Assembly (NCBI GenBank): GCA_964036045.1
Contig: CAXIWF010000193.1
Location: 1 to 64,000 of the forward strand
Direction of reading: 5' to 3'
DNA from: Eutreptiella sp. 'Long Island Sound 2002'
Lineage: Eukaryota > Euglenozoa > Euglenophyceae > Eutreptiales > Eutreptiaceae
DNA: 64,000 bases
Positions 37,701 to 49,473 of this stretch are shown here, piece after piece; the first letter of the stretch is position 1, and every line of letters begins with the position of its first letter. The notes below the pieces were generated by a model. It saw only the letters and a list, made by a program, of their open reading frames with translations. It was not told where the DNA came from and did no database searches. A program made the translations under genes and the position numbers.

Positions 37701-40700
37701 TTGGGCGCGATGGGGCGCGGAGGGGGGCGATGGGGGGCGATGGGGGCTCCTAAGGGTGGATGGGGGGCGAAGGGGGCGAGGGGGGGCGAGGGGGGGCGTG
37801 GGGGGCGATGGGGGGCGATCGGGGGCGATCGGGGGCGATTGGGAGGGGGGGGGGGCAAGAGGGAGCGATGGGGGCCGATGGGGGGCGATGGAGGGCGATG
37901 GGGAGCGATGGGGGGCGATGGGGGGCAATGGGAGGCGATGGGGGGCAATGGGGGGCGATGGGGGGCGATGGGGAGCGAGGGGAGGCGAGGGGGGGCGATG
38001 GGGGGCGATGGGGGGCGATGGGGGGCGATTGGAGGGCATGGGGGGCGATGGGGGCCAACGGGGGGCGACGGCAGGGCGAGGGGGGGCGATGGGGGGCGAT
38101 GGGGGGCGATGGAGGGCGATGGGGGGCGATTGGGGGCAATTGGGGGCGATTGGGGGGCGATGGGGTGCGAGTTGGGGCGAGGGGGGGGCGATGGGGGGTG
38201 ATGGGGGGCGATGGGGGGCGATGGGGGGCGAGGGGGGGCGGTGGGGTGCGATGGGGGGCAACGGGGGGTGATGGGGGGCGATGCGGGGCGATGCGGGCGA
38301 TGGGGGGAGGGGCGATGGGGGGCAATGGGGGGCGATGGGGGGCGATGGGGGGACATGGGGGGCAATGGGGGGCGATGGGGGGCGATGGGGGGACATGGGG
38401 GGCGAGTGGGGGGCGAGGTGGGGCGATGGGGGCGAGGGGGGGCGAGGGGAAGAGGGTTGGCGATGGGGAGCGATGGGGGGCGATGCGGGGGCAAGGAGGG
38501 GCGAGGGGGGGCGAAGGGGGGTGAGGGGGGGCGAGGGGGGGGCGATCCGTAGCGATCTGGGGCGATGGGGGGCGATTGGGGGCGAGGGGGGGCGATGGGA
38601 GCTGACGGGGGACAATGGGGGGGTTATGGGGGGCGTTCGGGAGCGAGGGGTGGCGAGGGGGGCCGATGGGGGGCGAATGGCGGGCGAGGAGGGGCGATGG
38701 GGGGCGATTGGGGGCGAGGGGGGGCGATGGGAGCTGATGGGGGACAATGGGGGGGCAATCGGGGGCGATGGGGAGCGAGGGGTGGCGAGGGGGGCCGATG
38801 GGGGGCGAATTGGGGGCGATGGGGGCAATGGAGGGCGATGGCGGGCGTTGGGGGGCGATGGGGGGCGATGGGGGGCGATTGGGGGCGATGGGGGGCGATG
38901 GCGGGCGATGGGGGGCGATCGGGGGCGAGCTGGGGCGATCGGTGGCGATGGCGGGCGATGGTGGGCGATGGGGGGCGACGGGGGCGAGAGGGGTGAGGGT
39001 GGGAGCTGGGGAGCGATGGGGGGCGATGGGGGGCGAGGAGGGGCGAGGGGGGGCGAAGGGGGGCGCTGGGGTCAATGTGCGGCGATGCGGGGCAATGGAG
39101 GGGCAAATGGGGGCGATGGCGGGCAATGGGGCGCGAGGGAGGGCGAGGTGGGGCGATGCGGGGCGATGGGAGGTGAGGGGGGGCGAGGGGGGGGCGCTCC
39201 GGAACCTTCTGGGGCGAGGGGGGGCGATGGGGGGCGATGGGGGCGATGGGGGGCGATGGCGGGCGATGGGGGGCGATCGGGGTGAGGTGGGGCGATCGGT
39301 GGCGATGGCGGGCGATGGGGGCGAGGGGGGTGAGGGTGGGAGCTGGGGAGCGATGGGGGGCGATGGGGGGCGAGGAGGGGCGACGGGGGGCGAAGGGGGG
39401 CGTTGGGGTCAATGCGCGGCGATGCGGGGCAATGGAGGGGCAATTGGGGGCGATGACGGGCAATGGGGCGCGAGGGAGGGCGAGGTGGGGCGATGCGGGG
39501 CGGTGGGAGGCGATGGGAGATGAGGGGGCGCTCCCGAATCTTCTGGGGCGAGGGGGGGCGATGGGGGGCGGGGGGGGCGATGGGGGGCGATCGGGGGCGA
39601 TGGGGGGCGAGGAGGGGCGATGTGGGGCGATGGGGGCGTAGGGGGGCGGTGCGGGGGCGGTGGGGTGCGATGGGGGGGGATTGGGGGCGATGGGGGGCGA
39701 TGGGGGGTGATGCGGGGCGATGGGGGGCGATGGGGGGCGAGGGGGGGCGATGGGGGGCGATGGGGGGCGTGTGGGGGCGCTGGGGGGCGAGTGGGGGGCG
39801 ATGGGGGGGGCGATGCTGGGCGATGGGGGCGATGGGGGGCGATGGGAGGGGATGGGGGGCAATGGGGGGGCGATGGGGGGGGCGATGGGGGGGGATGGGG
39901 GGCGATGGGGGGCGACGGGGGCGATGGGGGGCGATGGGGAGCGATGGGGGGCGATGAGGGGTGATGCGGGGCGCTGGGGGGCGTTGGGGGTCGATGGGGG
40001 GCAACGGGGGGCAATGGGGCGCGATGGGGGCGATGGGGGGCGATGGGGGATGATGGGGGCGATCGGGGGCGATGGGGGGCGATGGGGGACGACGGGGGGC
40101 GATGGGGGGTGATGGGGGGCCATGGCGGGCCATGGGGCGCCATGGGGGGCGGTGGGGGTCATTGGGGGCGATGGGGGGCAAGCGGGGGCGAGGGGGGGCG
40201 ATGGGGTGCGAGGTGGGGCGAGGGGGGGCAATGGGGGGTGATGGGGGGCGATGCGGGGCGATGCGGGGCGATGTGTGGGCGCTGGGGGGCGAGGCGAGCG
40301 GGAGCAAGGTGGGGCGATGGGGGGCGAGGGGGCTGAGCGGGGTGAGGGGGGCTGAGCGGGGTGAGGGGGGCGATGGGGGGGCGAGGAGGGGCGAGGGGGG
40401 GCGGTGGGGGGCGATGTGGGGCGATGGGAGACAATGGGGGGGCAATGGGGGGCGATGGGGAGCGAGGGGGGGCGCTGGGGGGCTATCGGGGGCAATGGGG
40501 GGCGCTAAGGGTGGATGAGGGGGGATGGGGGGCAACGGGGGGCGATTGGGGGCGGTGGGGGGCGATGGGGGGCGATCGGGGGCCATCGGGGGCGATGGCG
40601 AGCGATGGGGGGCGATGGGGGGCGAGGGGGGTGAGGGGGGGAGCTCGGGAGCGATGGGGGGCGATTGGGCGCGAGGAGGGGCGAGGGGGGGGGACGGGGG

Positions 40701-41833
40701 GCTGCGGGGTCGATGAGCGGCGATGGGGGCAATGGGGGGTGAGGGGGGGCGAAGGGGGCTGGTGGGGTGCGATGGGGGGCAATTGGGGGGCAATGGGGGG
40801 CGATGGGGGGCGATGGGGGACGAGGGGGGGCGAGGAGGGGCGATGCCGGGCGATGGGGGGCGATGGCGGGCGTTGGGGGGCGAGGGGGGGCAAGGGGGGG
40901 TGGTGGAGTGCATTGGGGGGCAATGGGGCCCGATGGGGGGCGATGCGGGGCGCTGCGGGGCGATGGGGGGCGATGGGGGGCGATGGGGGGCGACGGGGGA
41001 GGCGATGGGGGGGGCAATGGGTGGCGATGGGGGGCGATGGGGGGCAATGGGGGGGCAAAGGGGGGTCAGTTGGGGGCGATGGGGGGCGAGGGGGGGCGAT
41101 CGGGGGCGATGGGGAGCGATGGGGGGCGATGGGGGGCGCTGGGCGGCGCTGGTGGTCGATCGGGGGTGATGGGGGGCAATGGGGGGCGACGGGGGGCGAT
41201 GGGGGGCCATTAGGGGCAATTGGGGGCGATGGGGGGCGAATGGCAGCGAGGGGGGGCGAGGGATGGCAATGGGGGGCGATGGGGGGCGACGTGGGGCGGG
41301 AGGGGGCAATGGGGGGGAATGGGGGGGCAATGGGGGGGCAATGGGGGGCGATGGGGGGTGATGGGGAGCGAGGGGGGCGAGGGAGGGCTATCGGGGGCGA
41401 TGGGGGGCGATGGGGGGCGACACGGGGCGATGGGGGGCGATGGGGGGCGAATGGGGGGCGATGAGGGGCGATGGGGGGCGATGGGGGGCGATGGGGGGCG
41501 AGGGGGGGCGATAAGGGGCTGAGGGGGGCGAGGGGGGCGATGGGGGGCGAGGGGTCGAGGGGGGGCGATGGGGGGCGATGGGGGGCGATTAGGGGCGATG
41601 GGGGGCGCCTGGGTGCGATGGGGGGCGAGGGGGGCGAGAGGGGGGAGGGGGGGCGAGGGGAGGCGATGGGGGGCTTTGGGGGGCCATGAGGGGCGATGGG
41701 GGGCGAGGGGGGGCGATGGGGGGCGATGCGGGGCGATGGGGGGTGATGGGGGGCGAGGGGGGTCGGTGGGGGGCGAGGGGGGGCGATGGCAGGCGATGGG
41801 GGGGCGATGGGGGGCGATGGGGGGCGATGGGGA
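22773..41833 (+). repeat. Satellite family A, block A3 (largest, 19 kb)
   Basis: About 19 kb of G-rich 10-bp units, all on +. Long-range order is visible. A GATAAAGGGG variant recurs at 25187, 26138 and 27111. A TAAGGGTGGA variant recurs near 34964, 36011, 37411, 37751 and 40507. Open frames on both strands are a consequence of the unit length. No promoter-like or coding stretch stands out. Confidence 0.95.
24823..28200 (+). repeat. Higher-order repeat inside A3 (about 1 kb, four copies)
   Basis: The same ordered set of rare variants begins at about 24823, 25802, 26805 and 27869, giving steps of 979, 1003 and 1064 bp. The GATAAAGGGG variant lies at matching places in the first three copies (25187, 26138, 27111). 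This supports recent kilobase-scale amplification. End coordinates are approximate. Confidence 0.7.
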
Positions 41834-42083
41834 GCGAAGTGGTTGCGAAGCGGTCGCGAAGTGGTCGCGAAGTGGTCGCGAAGTGGTGGCGAAGTGGTTG
41901 CGAAGTGGTCGCGAAGTGGTCGCGAAGTGGACGCGAAGTGGTCGCGAAGTGGTCGCGAAGTGGTCGCGAAGTGGTTGCAATTGTCGCGAAGTGGTCGCGA
42001 AGTGGTCGCGAAGTGGTCGCGAAGTGGTCGCGAAGTGGTCGCGGATTGGCCGCGAAGTGCTCGGGATTGTCGTGAAGTGGTCG
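41834..42083 (+). repeat. Satellite family B, block B3 left part
   Basis: A short run of 11-bp units after family A (junction GGGGAGCGAAGTGGTTGCG). It is interrupted by the second N gap. Slightly diverged units (GCGGATTGGCCGCG, GCTCGGGATTG) lie next to the gap. Confidence 0.95.
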
Positions 42084-42283
42084 NNNNNNNNNNNNNNNNN
42101 NNNNNNNNNNNNNNNNNNNNNNNNNNNNNNNNNNNNNNNNNNNNNNNNNNNNNNNNNNNNNNNNNNNNNNNNNNNNNNNNNNNNNNNNNNNNNNNNNNNN
42201 NNNNNNNNNNNNNNNNNNNNNNNNNNNNNNNNNNNNNNNNNNNNNNNNNNNNNNNNNNNNNNNNNNNNNNNNNNNNNNNNNNN
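42084..42283. other. Assembly gap (200 N)
   Basis: Exactly 200 N with family B on both sides. The real size of B3 is therefore unknown. Confidence 0.99.
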
Positions 42284-42429
42284 GAAGTGGTCGCGAAGTG
42301 GTCGCGAAGTGGTCGCAAAGTGGTGGCGAAGTGGTCGCGAAGTGGTCGCAATTGTCGCGAAGTGGTCGCGAAGTGGTCGCGAAGGTTGCGAAGTGGTCGC
42401 GAAGTGGTTGCGAAGTGGTCGCGAAGTGA
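42284..42429 (+). repeat. Satellite family B, block B3 right part
   Basis: About 13 units of the 11-bp repeat resume after the gap and end at GCGAAGTGATGGGGG, where family A restarts. Confidence 0.95.
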
Positions 42430-42919
42430 TGGGGGGGGGCGATGGGGGGCGATGGGGGGCGACGGGGGGCGATGGGGGGCGATGGGGGGCGCTGGGGGGG
42501 CGATGGGGGGCGATGGGGGGCGATGGGGGGCGATGGGGGGCGATGGGGGGCGATGGGGGGCGAGGGGGTGCGAGAGGGTGCGATGGGGGGCGAGGGGGGC
42601 GATGGGGGGCGATGGGGGGCGATGGGTGGCGAGGGGGGGCGATGGGGGGCGAGGGGTGGCGGGGGGGGCGTGGGTGGGCGAGGGGGGGGCGTGGTGGGGG
42701 GCGATGGGGGGGGGGGGGCGATGGGGGGCGATGGGAGGCGATGGGGGGCGATGGGGGGCGGTGGGGGGCGATGGGGGGCGATTGGGGGGCAATGGGGGGC
42801 GAGGGGGGGCGATGGGGGGCGAGGGGGTGTGAGAGGGTGCGAGGGGGGGCGATGGGGGGCGTTGGGGGGCGATGGGGGGCGATGGGTGGCGAGGGTGGGC
42901 AATGGGGGGCGAGGGGGGG
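42430..42919 (+). repeat. Satellite family A, block A4
   Basis: A 490-bp island of G-rich 10-bp units between two B blocks. Its last about 40 bp, including GATGGGTGGCGAGG and a final G run joined to TCGCGAAG, match the end of block A1 near 2110-2150. Confidence 0.95.
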
Positions 42920-45900
42920 GTCGCGAAGTGGTCGCGAAGTGGTCGCGAAGTGGTCGCGAAGTGGTCGCGAAGTGGTCGCGAAGTGGTCGCGAAGTGGTCG
43001 CGAAGTGGTCGCGAAGTGGTCGCGAAGTGGTCGCGAGGTGGTCGCGAAGTGGTCGCAATTGTCGCGAAGTGGTTGCGAAGTGGTCGCGAAGTGGTCGCGA
43101 AGTGGTCGCGAAGTGGTCGCGAACTGGTCGCGAAGTGGTCGTGAAGTGGTCGCGAAGTGGTCGTGAAGTGGTCGCGAAGTGGTCGCGAAGTGGTCGCGAA
43201 GTGGTCGCGAAGTGGTCGCGAAGTGGTCGCGAAGTGGTCGCAATTGTCGCGAAGTGGTCGCGAAGTGGTCGCGAAGTGGTCGCGAAGTGGTCGCGAAGTG
43301 GTCGCGAAGTGGTCTCGAAGTGGTCGCGAAGGTTGCGGAGTGGTCGCGAAGTGGTCGCCAAGTGGGCGCGAAGTGGTCGCGAAGTGGTCGCGAAGTGGTC
43401 GCGAAGTGATCGCGAAGTGGTCGCGAAGTGGTCGCGAAGTGGTCGCGAAGTGGTCGCGAAGTGGTCGCGAAGTGGTCGCGAAGTGGTCGCGAAGTGGTCG
43501 CGAAGTGGTCGCGAAGTGGTCGCGAGGTGGTCGCGAAGTGGTCGGTCGCAATTGTCGCGAAGTGGTTGCGAAGTGGTCGCGAAGTGGTCGCGAAGTGGTC
43601 GCGAAGTGGTCGCGAAGTGGTCGCGAAGTGGTCGTGAAGTGGTCGCGAAGTGGTCGTGAAGTGGTCGCGAAGTGGTCGCGAAGTGGTCGCGAAGTGGTCG
43701 CGGAGTGGTCGCGAAGTGGTCGCGAAGTGGTCGCAATTGTCGCGAAGTGGTCGCGAAGTGGTCGCGAAGTGGTCGCGAAGTGGTCGCGAAGTGGTCGCGA
43801 AGTGGTCGAGAAGTGGTCGCGAAGCTTGCGAAGTGGTCGCGAAGTGGTCGCGAAGTGGTCGCGAAGGTTGCGAAGTGGTCGCGAAGTGGTCGCGAAGTGG
43901 TCGCAATTGTCGCGAAGTGGTCGCGAAGTGGTCGCGAAGTGGTCGCGAAGTGGTGGCGAAGTGGTCGCGAATCGGTCGCCAAGTGGTCGCGAAGTGGTCG
44001 CGAAGTGGTCGCGAAGTGGTCGCGAAGTGGTCGCGAAGTGGTTGCGAAGTGGTCGCAATTGTCGCGAAGTGTTCGCGAAGTGGTCGCGAAGTGGTCGCGA
44101 AGTGGTCGCGAAGTGGTTGCGAAGTGGTCGCGAAGTGGCCGCGAAGTGGTCGCGAAGTGGTCGCGAAGTGGTCGCGAAGTGGTCGCCAAAATTTTCGCGA
44201 AGTGGTCGCAAATGTCGCGAAGTGGTCGCGAAGTGGTCGCGAAGTGGTCGCGAAGTGGTTGCGAAGTGGTCGCGAAGTGGTCGCGAAGTGGTCGCGAAGT
44301 GGTCGCGAAGTAGTCGCGAAGTGGTCGCGAAGGTTGCGAAGTGGTCGCGAAGTGGTCGCCAAGTGGGCGCGAAGTGGTCGCGAAGTGGTCGCGAAGTGGT
44401 CGCGAAGTGGTCGCGAAGTGGTCGAGAAGTGGTCGCGAAGCTTGCGAAGTGGTCGCGAAGTGGTCGCGAAGTGGTCGCGAAGGTTGCGAAGTGGTCGCGA
44501 AGTGGTCGCGAAGTGGTCGCAATTGTCGCGAAGTGGTCGCGAAGTGGTCGCGAAGTGGTCGCGAAGTGGTGGCGAAGTGGTCGCGAATCGGTCGCCAAGT
44601 GGTCGCGAAGTGGTCGCGAAGTGGTCGCGAAGTGGTCGCGAAGTGGTCGCGAAGTGGTTGCGAAGTGGTCGCAATTGTCGCGAAGTGTTCGCGAAGTGGT
44701 CGCGAAGTGGTCGCGAAGTGGTCGCGAAGTGGTCGCGAAGTGGTTGCGAAGTGGTCGCAATTGTCGCGAAGTGTTCGCGAAGTGGTCGCGAAGTGGTCGC
44801 GAAGTGGTCGCGAAGTGGTCGCGAAGTGGTTGCGAAGTGGTCGCGAAGTGGCCGCGAAGTGGTCGCGAAGTGGTCGCGAAGTGGTCGCGAAGTGGTCGCC
44901 AAAATTTTCGCGAAGTGGTCGCAAATGTCGCGAAGTGGTCGCGAAGTGGTCGCGAAGTGGTCGCGAAGTGGTTGCGAAGTGGTCGCGAAGTGGTCGCGAA
45001 GTGGTCGCGAAGTGGTCGCGAAGTGGTCGCAATTGTCGCGAAGTGGTCGCGAAGTGGTCGCGAAGTGGTCGCGAAGTGGTCGCGAAGTGATCGCGAACTG
45101 GTCGCGAAGGTTGCGAAGTGGTCGCGAAGTGGTCGCGAAGTGGTCGCGAAGTTGTCGCGAAGTGGTCGCAATTGTAGTGAGGTGGTCGCGAAGTGGTCGC
45201 GAAGTGGTCGCGAAGTGGTCGCGAACTGCTTGCGAAGTGGTCGCGAAGTGGTCGCGAAGTGGTCGCGAAGTGGTCGCGAAGGTTGCGAAGTGGTTGCGAA
45301 GTGGTCGCGAAGTGGTCGCGAAGTGGTCGCGAAGTGGTCGCGAAGGTTGCGAAGTGGTTGCGAAGTGGTCGCGAAGTGGTCGCGAAGTGGTCGCGAAGTG
45401 GTCACGAAGTGGTCGCGAAGTGGTCGCGATGTGGTAGCGAAGTGGTCGCGAAGTGGTCGCGAAGTGGTCGCGAAGTGGTCGCGAAGTGGTCGCGAAGTGG
45501 TCGCGAAGTGGTCGCGAAGTGGTCGCGAAGTGGTCGCAAAGTGGTCGCAATTGTCGCGAAGTGGTCGCGAAGTGGTCGCGAAGTGGTCGCGAAGTGGTCG
45601 CGAAGTGGTCGCGAAGTGGTTACGAAGTGGTCGCGAAGTGGTCGCGAAGTAGTCGCGAAGTGGTCGCGAAGTGGTCGCGAAGTGGTCGCGAAGTGGTCGC
45701 GAAGTGATCGCGAAGTGGTCGCGAAGTGGTCGCGAAGTGGTTGCGAAGTGGTCGCAATTGTCGCGAAGTGGTCGCGAAGTGGTCGCGAAGTGGTCGCGAA
45801 GTGGTCGCGAAGGGTCGCGAAGTGGTCGCGAAGTGGTCGCGAAGTGGTCGCGAAGTGGTCGCGAAGTGGTCGCGAAGTGGTCGCTAAGTGGTCGCAATTG

Positions 45901-48900
45901 TCGCGAAATGGTCGCGAAGTGGTCGCGAAGTGGTCGCGAAGTGGTCGCGAAGTGGTCGCGAAGTGGTCAAGAAGTGGTCGCGAAGTGGTCGCGAAGTGGT
46001 CGCGAAGTGTCGCGAAGTGGTTGCGAAGTGGTTGCGAAGTGGTCGCGAAGTGGTCGCGAAGTGGTCGCGAAGTGGTCGCGAAGTGGTCGCGAAGTGGTCG
46101 CGAAGTGGTCGCGAAGTAGTCGCGAAGTGGTCGCGAAGTGGTCGCGAAGTGGTCGCGAAGTGGTCGCGAAGTGGTCGCAATTGTCGCGAAGTGGTCTTGA
46201 AGTGGTCGCGAAGTGGTCGCAAAGTGGTCGCGAAGTGGTCGCCAAGTGGTCGCGAACCGGTCGCGAAGTGGTCGCGAAGTGGTCGCGCAGTCATCGCGAA
46301 GTGGTTGCGAAGGTTGCGAAGTGGTCGCGAAGTGGTCGCGAAGTGGTCGCAACTGTCGCGAAATGGTCGCGAAGTGGTCGCGAAGTGGTCGCGAAGTGGT
46401 CGCGAAGTGGTCGCGAAGTGGTCGCGAAGTGGTCGCAATTGTCGCGAAGTGGTCGCGAAGTGGTCGCGAAGTAGTCGCGAAGGTTGCGAAGTGGTCGCGA
46501 AGTGGTCGCGAAGTGGTCGCGAACTGGTCGCGAAGGTTGCGTAGTGGTCGCGAAGTGGTCGCGAAGTGGTCGCGAAGTGGTCGCGAAGTGGTCGCGAAGT
46601 GGTCGCGCACTGGTCGCGAAGTGGTCGCGAACTGATCGCGAGCTGGTCGCGCACTAGTCGCGAAGTGGTCGCGGAGTGGTCGCGGAGTGGTCGCGGAGTG
46701 GTCGCGGAGTGGTCGCGGAGTGGTCGCGGAGTGGTCGCGGAGTGGTCGCGAAGTGGTCGCGAAGTGGTCGCCAAGTGGTCGCGAAGTGGTCGCGAAGTGG
46801 TCGCGAAGTGGTCGCGAAGTGGTCGCGAAGTGGTCGCGGAGTGGGGTGGTCGCGGACTGGTCGCGGGGTGGTCGCGGAGTGGTCGCGGAGTGGTCGCGGA
46901 GTGGTCGCGAAGTGGTCGCGAAGTGGTCGCGAAGTGGTCGCGAAGTGGTTGCAATTGTCGCGAAGTGGTCGCGAAGTGGTCGCGAAGTGGTCACGAAGTG
47001 GTCGCGAAGTGGTCGCGAAGTGGTCGCAATTGTCGCGAAGTGGTCGTGAAGTGGTCGCGAAGTGGTCGCGAAGTGGTCGCGAAGTGGTCGCGAAGTGGTC
47101 GCGAAGTGGTCGCGAAGTGGTCGCGAAGTGGTCGCGAACTGGTCGCAATTGTCGCGAAGTGGTCGCGAAGTGGTCGCGAAGTGGTCGCGAAGTGGTCGCG
47201 AAGTGGTCGCGAAGTGGTCGCGAAGGTTGCGAAGTGGTCGCGAAGTGGTCGCGAAGTGGTTGCGATGTGGTCGCGAAGTGGTCGCGAAGTGGTCGCGAAC
47301 TGGTTGCGAAGTGGTCGCGAAGTGGTCGCGAAGTGGTCGCGAAGTGGTCGCGAAGTGGTCGCGAAGTGGTCGCGAAGTGGTCGCGAAGTGGTCGCGAAGT
47401 GGTCGCAACTGTCGCGAGGTGGTTGCGAAGTGGTCGCGAAGTGGTCGCGAAGTGGTCGCGAAGTGGTCACGAAGTGGTCGCGAAGTTGTCGCGAAGTGGT
47501 TGCGATTTGGTCGCGAAGTGGTCGCGAAGTGGTCGCAATTGTCGCGAAGTGGTCGCGAAGTGGTCGCGAAGTGGTGGCGAAGTGGTCGCGAAGTGGTTGC
47601 GAAGTGGTCGCGAAGTGGTCGCGAAGTGGTCGCGAAGTGGGCGCGAAGTGGTCGCGAAGTGGTCGCAAAGTGGTCGCGAAGTGGTCGCGAAGTGGTCGCG
47701 AAGTGGTCGCAATTGTCGCGAAGTGGTCGCGAAGTGGTCGCGAAGTGGTCGCGAAGTGGTCGCGAAGGGTCGCCAAGTGGTCGCGAAGTGGTCGCGAAGT
47801 GGTCGCGAAGTGGTCGCGAAGTGGTCGCGAAGTGGTCGCGAAGTGGTCGCAATTGTCGCGAAATGGTCGCAAAGTGGTCGCCAAGTGGTCGCGAAGTGGT
47901 CGCGAAGTGGTCGCGAAGTGGTCGCGAAGTGGTCAAGAAGTGGTCGCGATGTGGTCGCGAAGTGGTCGCGAAGTGTCGCGAAGTGGTTGCGAAGTGGTTG
48001 CGAAGTGGTCGCGAAGTGGTCGCGAAGTGGTCGCGAAGTGGTCGCGAAGTGGTCGCGAAGTGGTCGCGAAGTGGTCGCGAAGTGGTCGCGAAGTGGTCGC
48101 GAAGTGGTCGCGAAGTGGTCGCGAAGTGGTCGCGAAGTGGTCGCGAAGTAGTCGCGAAATGGTCGCGAAGTGGTCGCGAAGTGGTCGCTAAGTGGTCGCA
48201 ATTGTCGCGAAGTGGTCGCGAAGTGGTCGCGAAGTGGTCGCGAAGTGGTCGCGAAGTGGTCGCGAAGTGGTCGCGAAGTGGTCGCGAAGTGGGCGCGAAG
48301 TGGTCGCGAAGTGGTCGCGAAGTGGTCGCGGAGTGGTCGCGAAGTGGTCGCTAAGTGGTCGCAATTGTCGCGAAGTGGTCGCGAAGTGGTCGCGAAGTGG
48401 TCGCGAAGTGGTCGCGAAGTGGTCGCGAACCGGTCGCGAAGTGGTTGCGAAGTGGTCGCGAAGTGGTCGCGAAGTGGTTGCGAAGGTTGCGAAGTGGTCG
48501 CGAAGTGGTCGCGAAGTGGTCGCGATTGTCGCGAAATGGTCGCGAAGTGGTCGCGAAGTGGTCGCGAAGTGGTCGCGAAGTGGTCGCGAAGTGGTCGCGA
48601 AGTGGTCGCGAAGTGGCCGCGAAGTGGTCGCAATTGTCGCGAAGTGGTCGCGAAGTGGTCGCGAAGTAGTCGCGAAGGTTGCGAAGTGGTCGCGAATCGG
48701 TCGCGAAGTGGTCGCGAACTGGTCCCGAAGGTTGCGAAGTGGTCGCGAAGTGGTCGCGAAGTGGTCGCGAAGTGGTCGCGAAGTGGTCGCGAAGTGGTCG
48801 CGAAGTGGTCGCGAAGTGGTCGCGAAGTGGTCGCGCACTGGTCGCGAAGTGGTCGCGAACTAATCGCGAACTGGTCGCGCACTGGTCGCGAAGTGGTCGC

Positions 48901-49473
48901 GGAGTGGTCTCGGAGTGGTCGCGGAGTGGTCGCGGAGTGGTCGCGGAGTTGTCGCGGAGTGGTCGCGGAGTGGTCGCGGAGTGGTCGCAAAGTGGTCGCG
49001 AAGTGGTCGGCAAGTGGTCGCGAAGTGGGCGCGAAGTGGTCGCGGAGTGGTCGCGAAGTGGTCGCGAAGTGGTCGCGAAGTGGTCGCGGAGTGGGGTGGT
49101 CGCGGACTGGTCGCGGGGTGGTCGCGGAGTGGTCGCGGAGTGGTCGCGGAGTGGTCGCGAAGTGGTCGCGAAGTGGTCGCGAAGTGGTCGCGAAGTGGTC
49201 GCGAAGTGGTCGCAATAGTCGCGAAGGGGTCGTGAAGTGGTCGCGAAGTGGTCGCGAAGTGGTCGCGAAGTGGTCGCGAAGTGGTCGCGAAGTGGTCGCA
49301 AAGTGGTCGCGAAGTGGTCGCGAAGTGGTCGCGAAGTGGTCGCGGAGTGGTCGCGGAGTGGTCGCGGAGTGGTCGCGGAGTGGTCGCGGAGTGGTCGCGA
49401 AGTGGTCGCGGAGTGGTCGCGAAGTGGTCGCGAAGTGGTCGCGAAGTGGTCGCGAAGTGGTCGCGAAGTGGTA
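42920..49473 (+). repeat. Satellite family B, block B4
   Basis: About 6.5 kb of 11-bp units. Markers also seen in B1 occur here, for example GGGGTGGTCGCGGACTGG near 46843 and 49095. A segment around 43157-43960 is echoed near 43650-44580, another internal duplication. Left and right junctions are the same as those of B1, although the block is less than half as long. Confidence 0.95.
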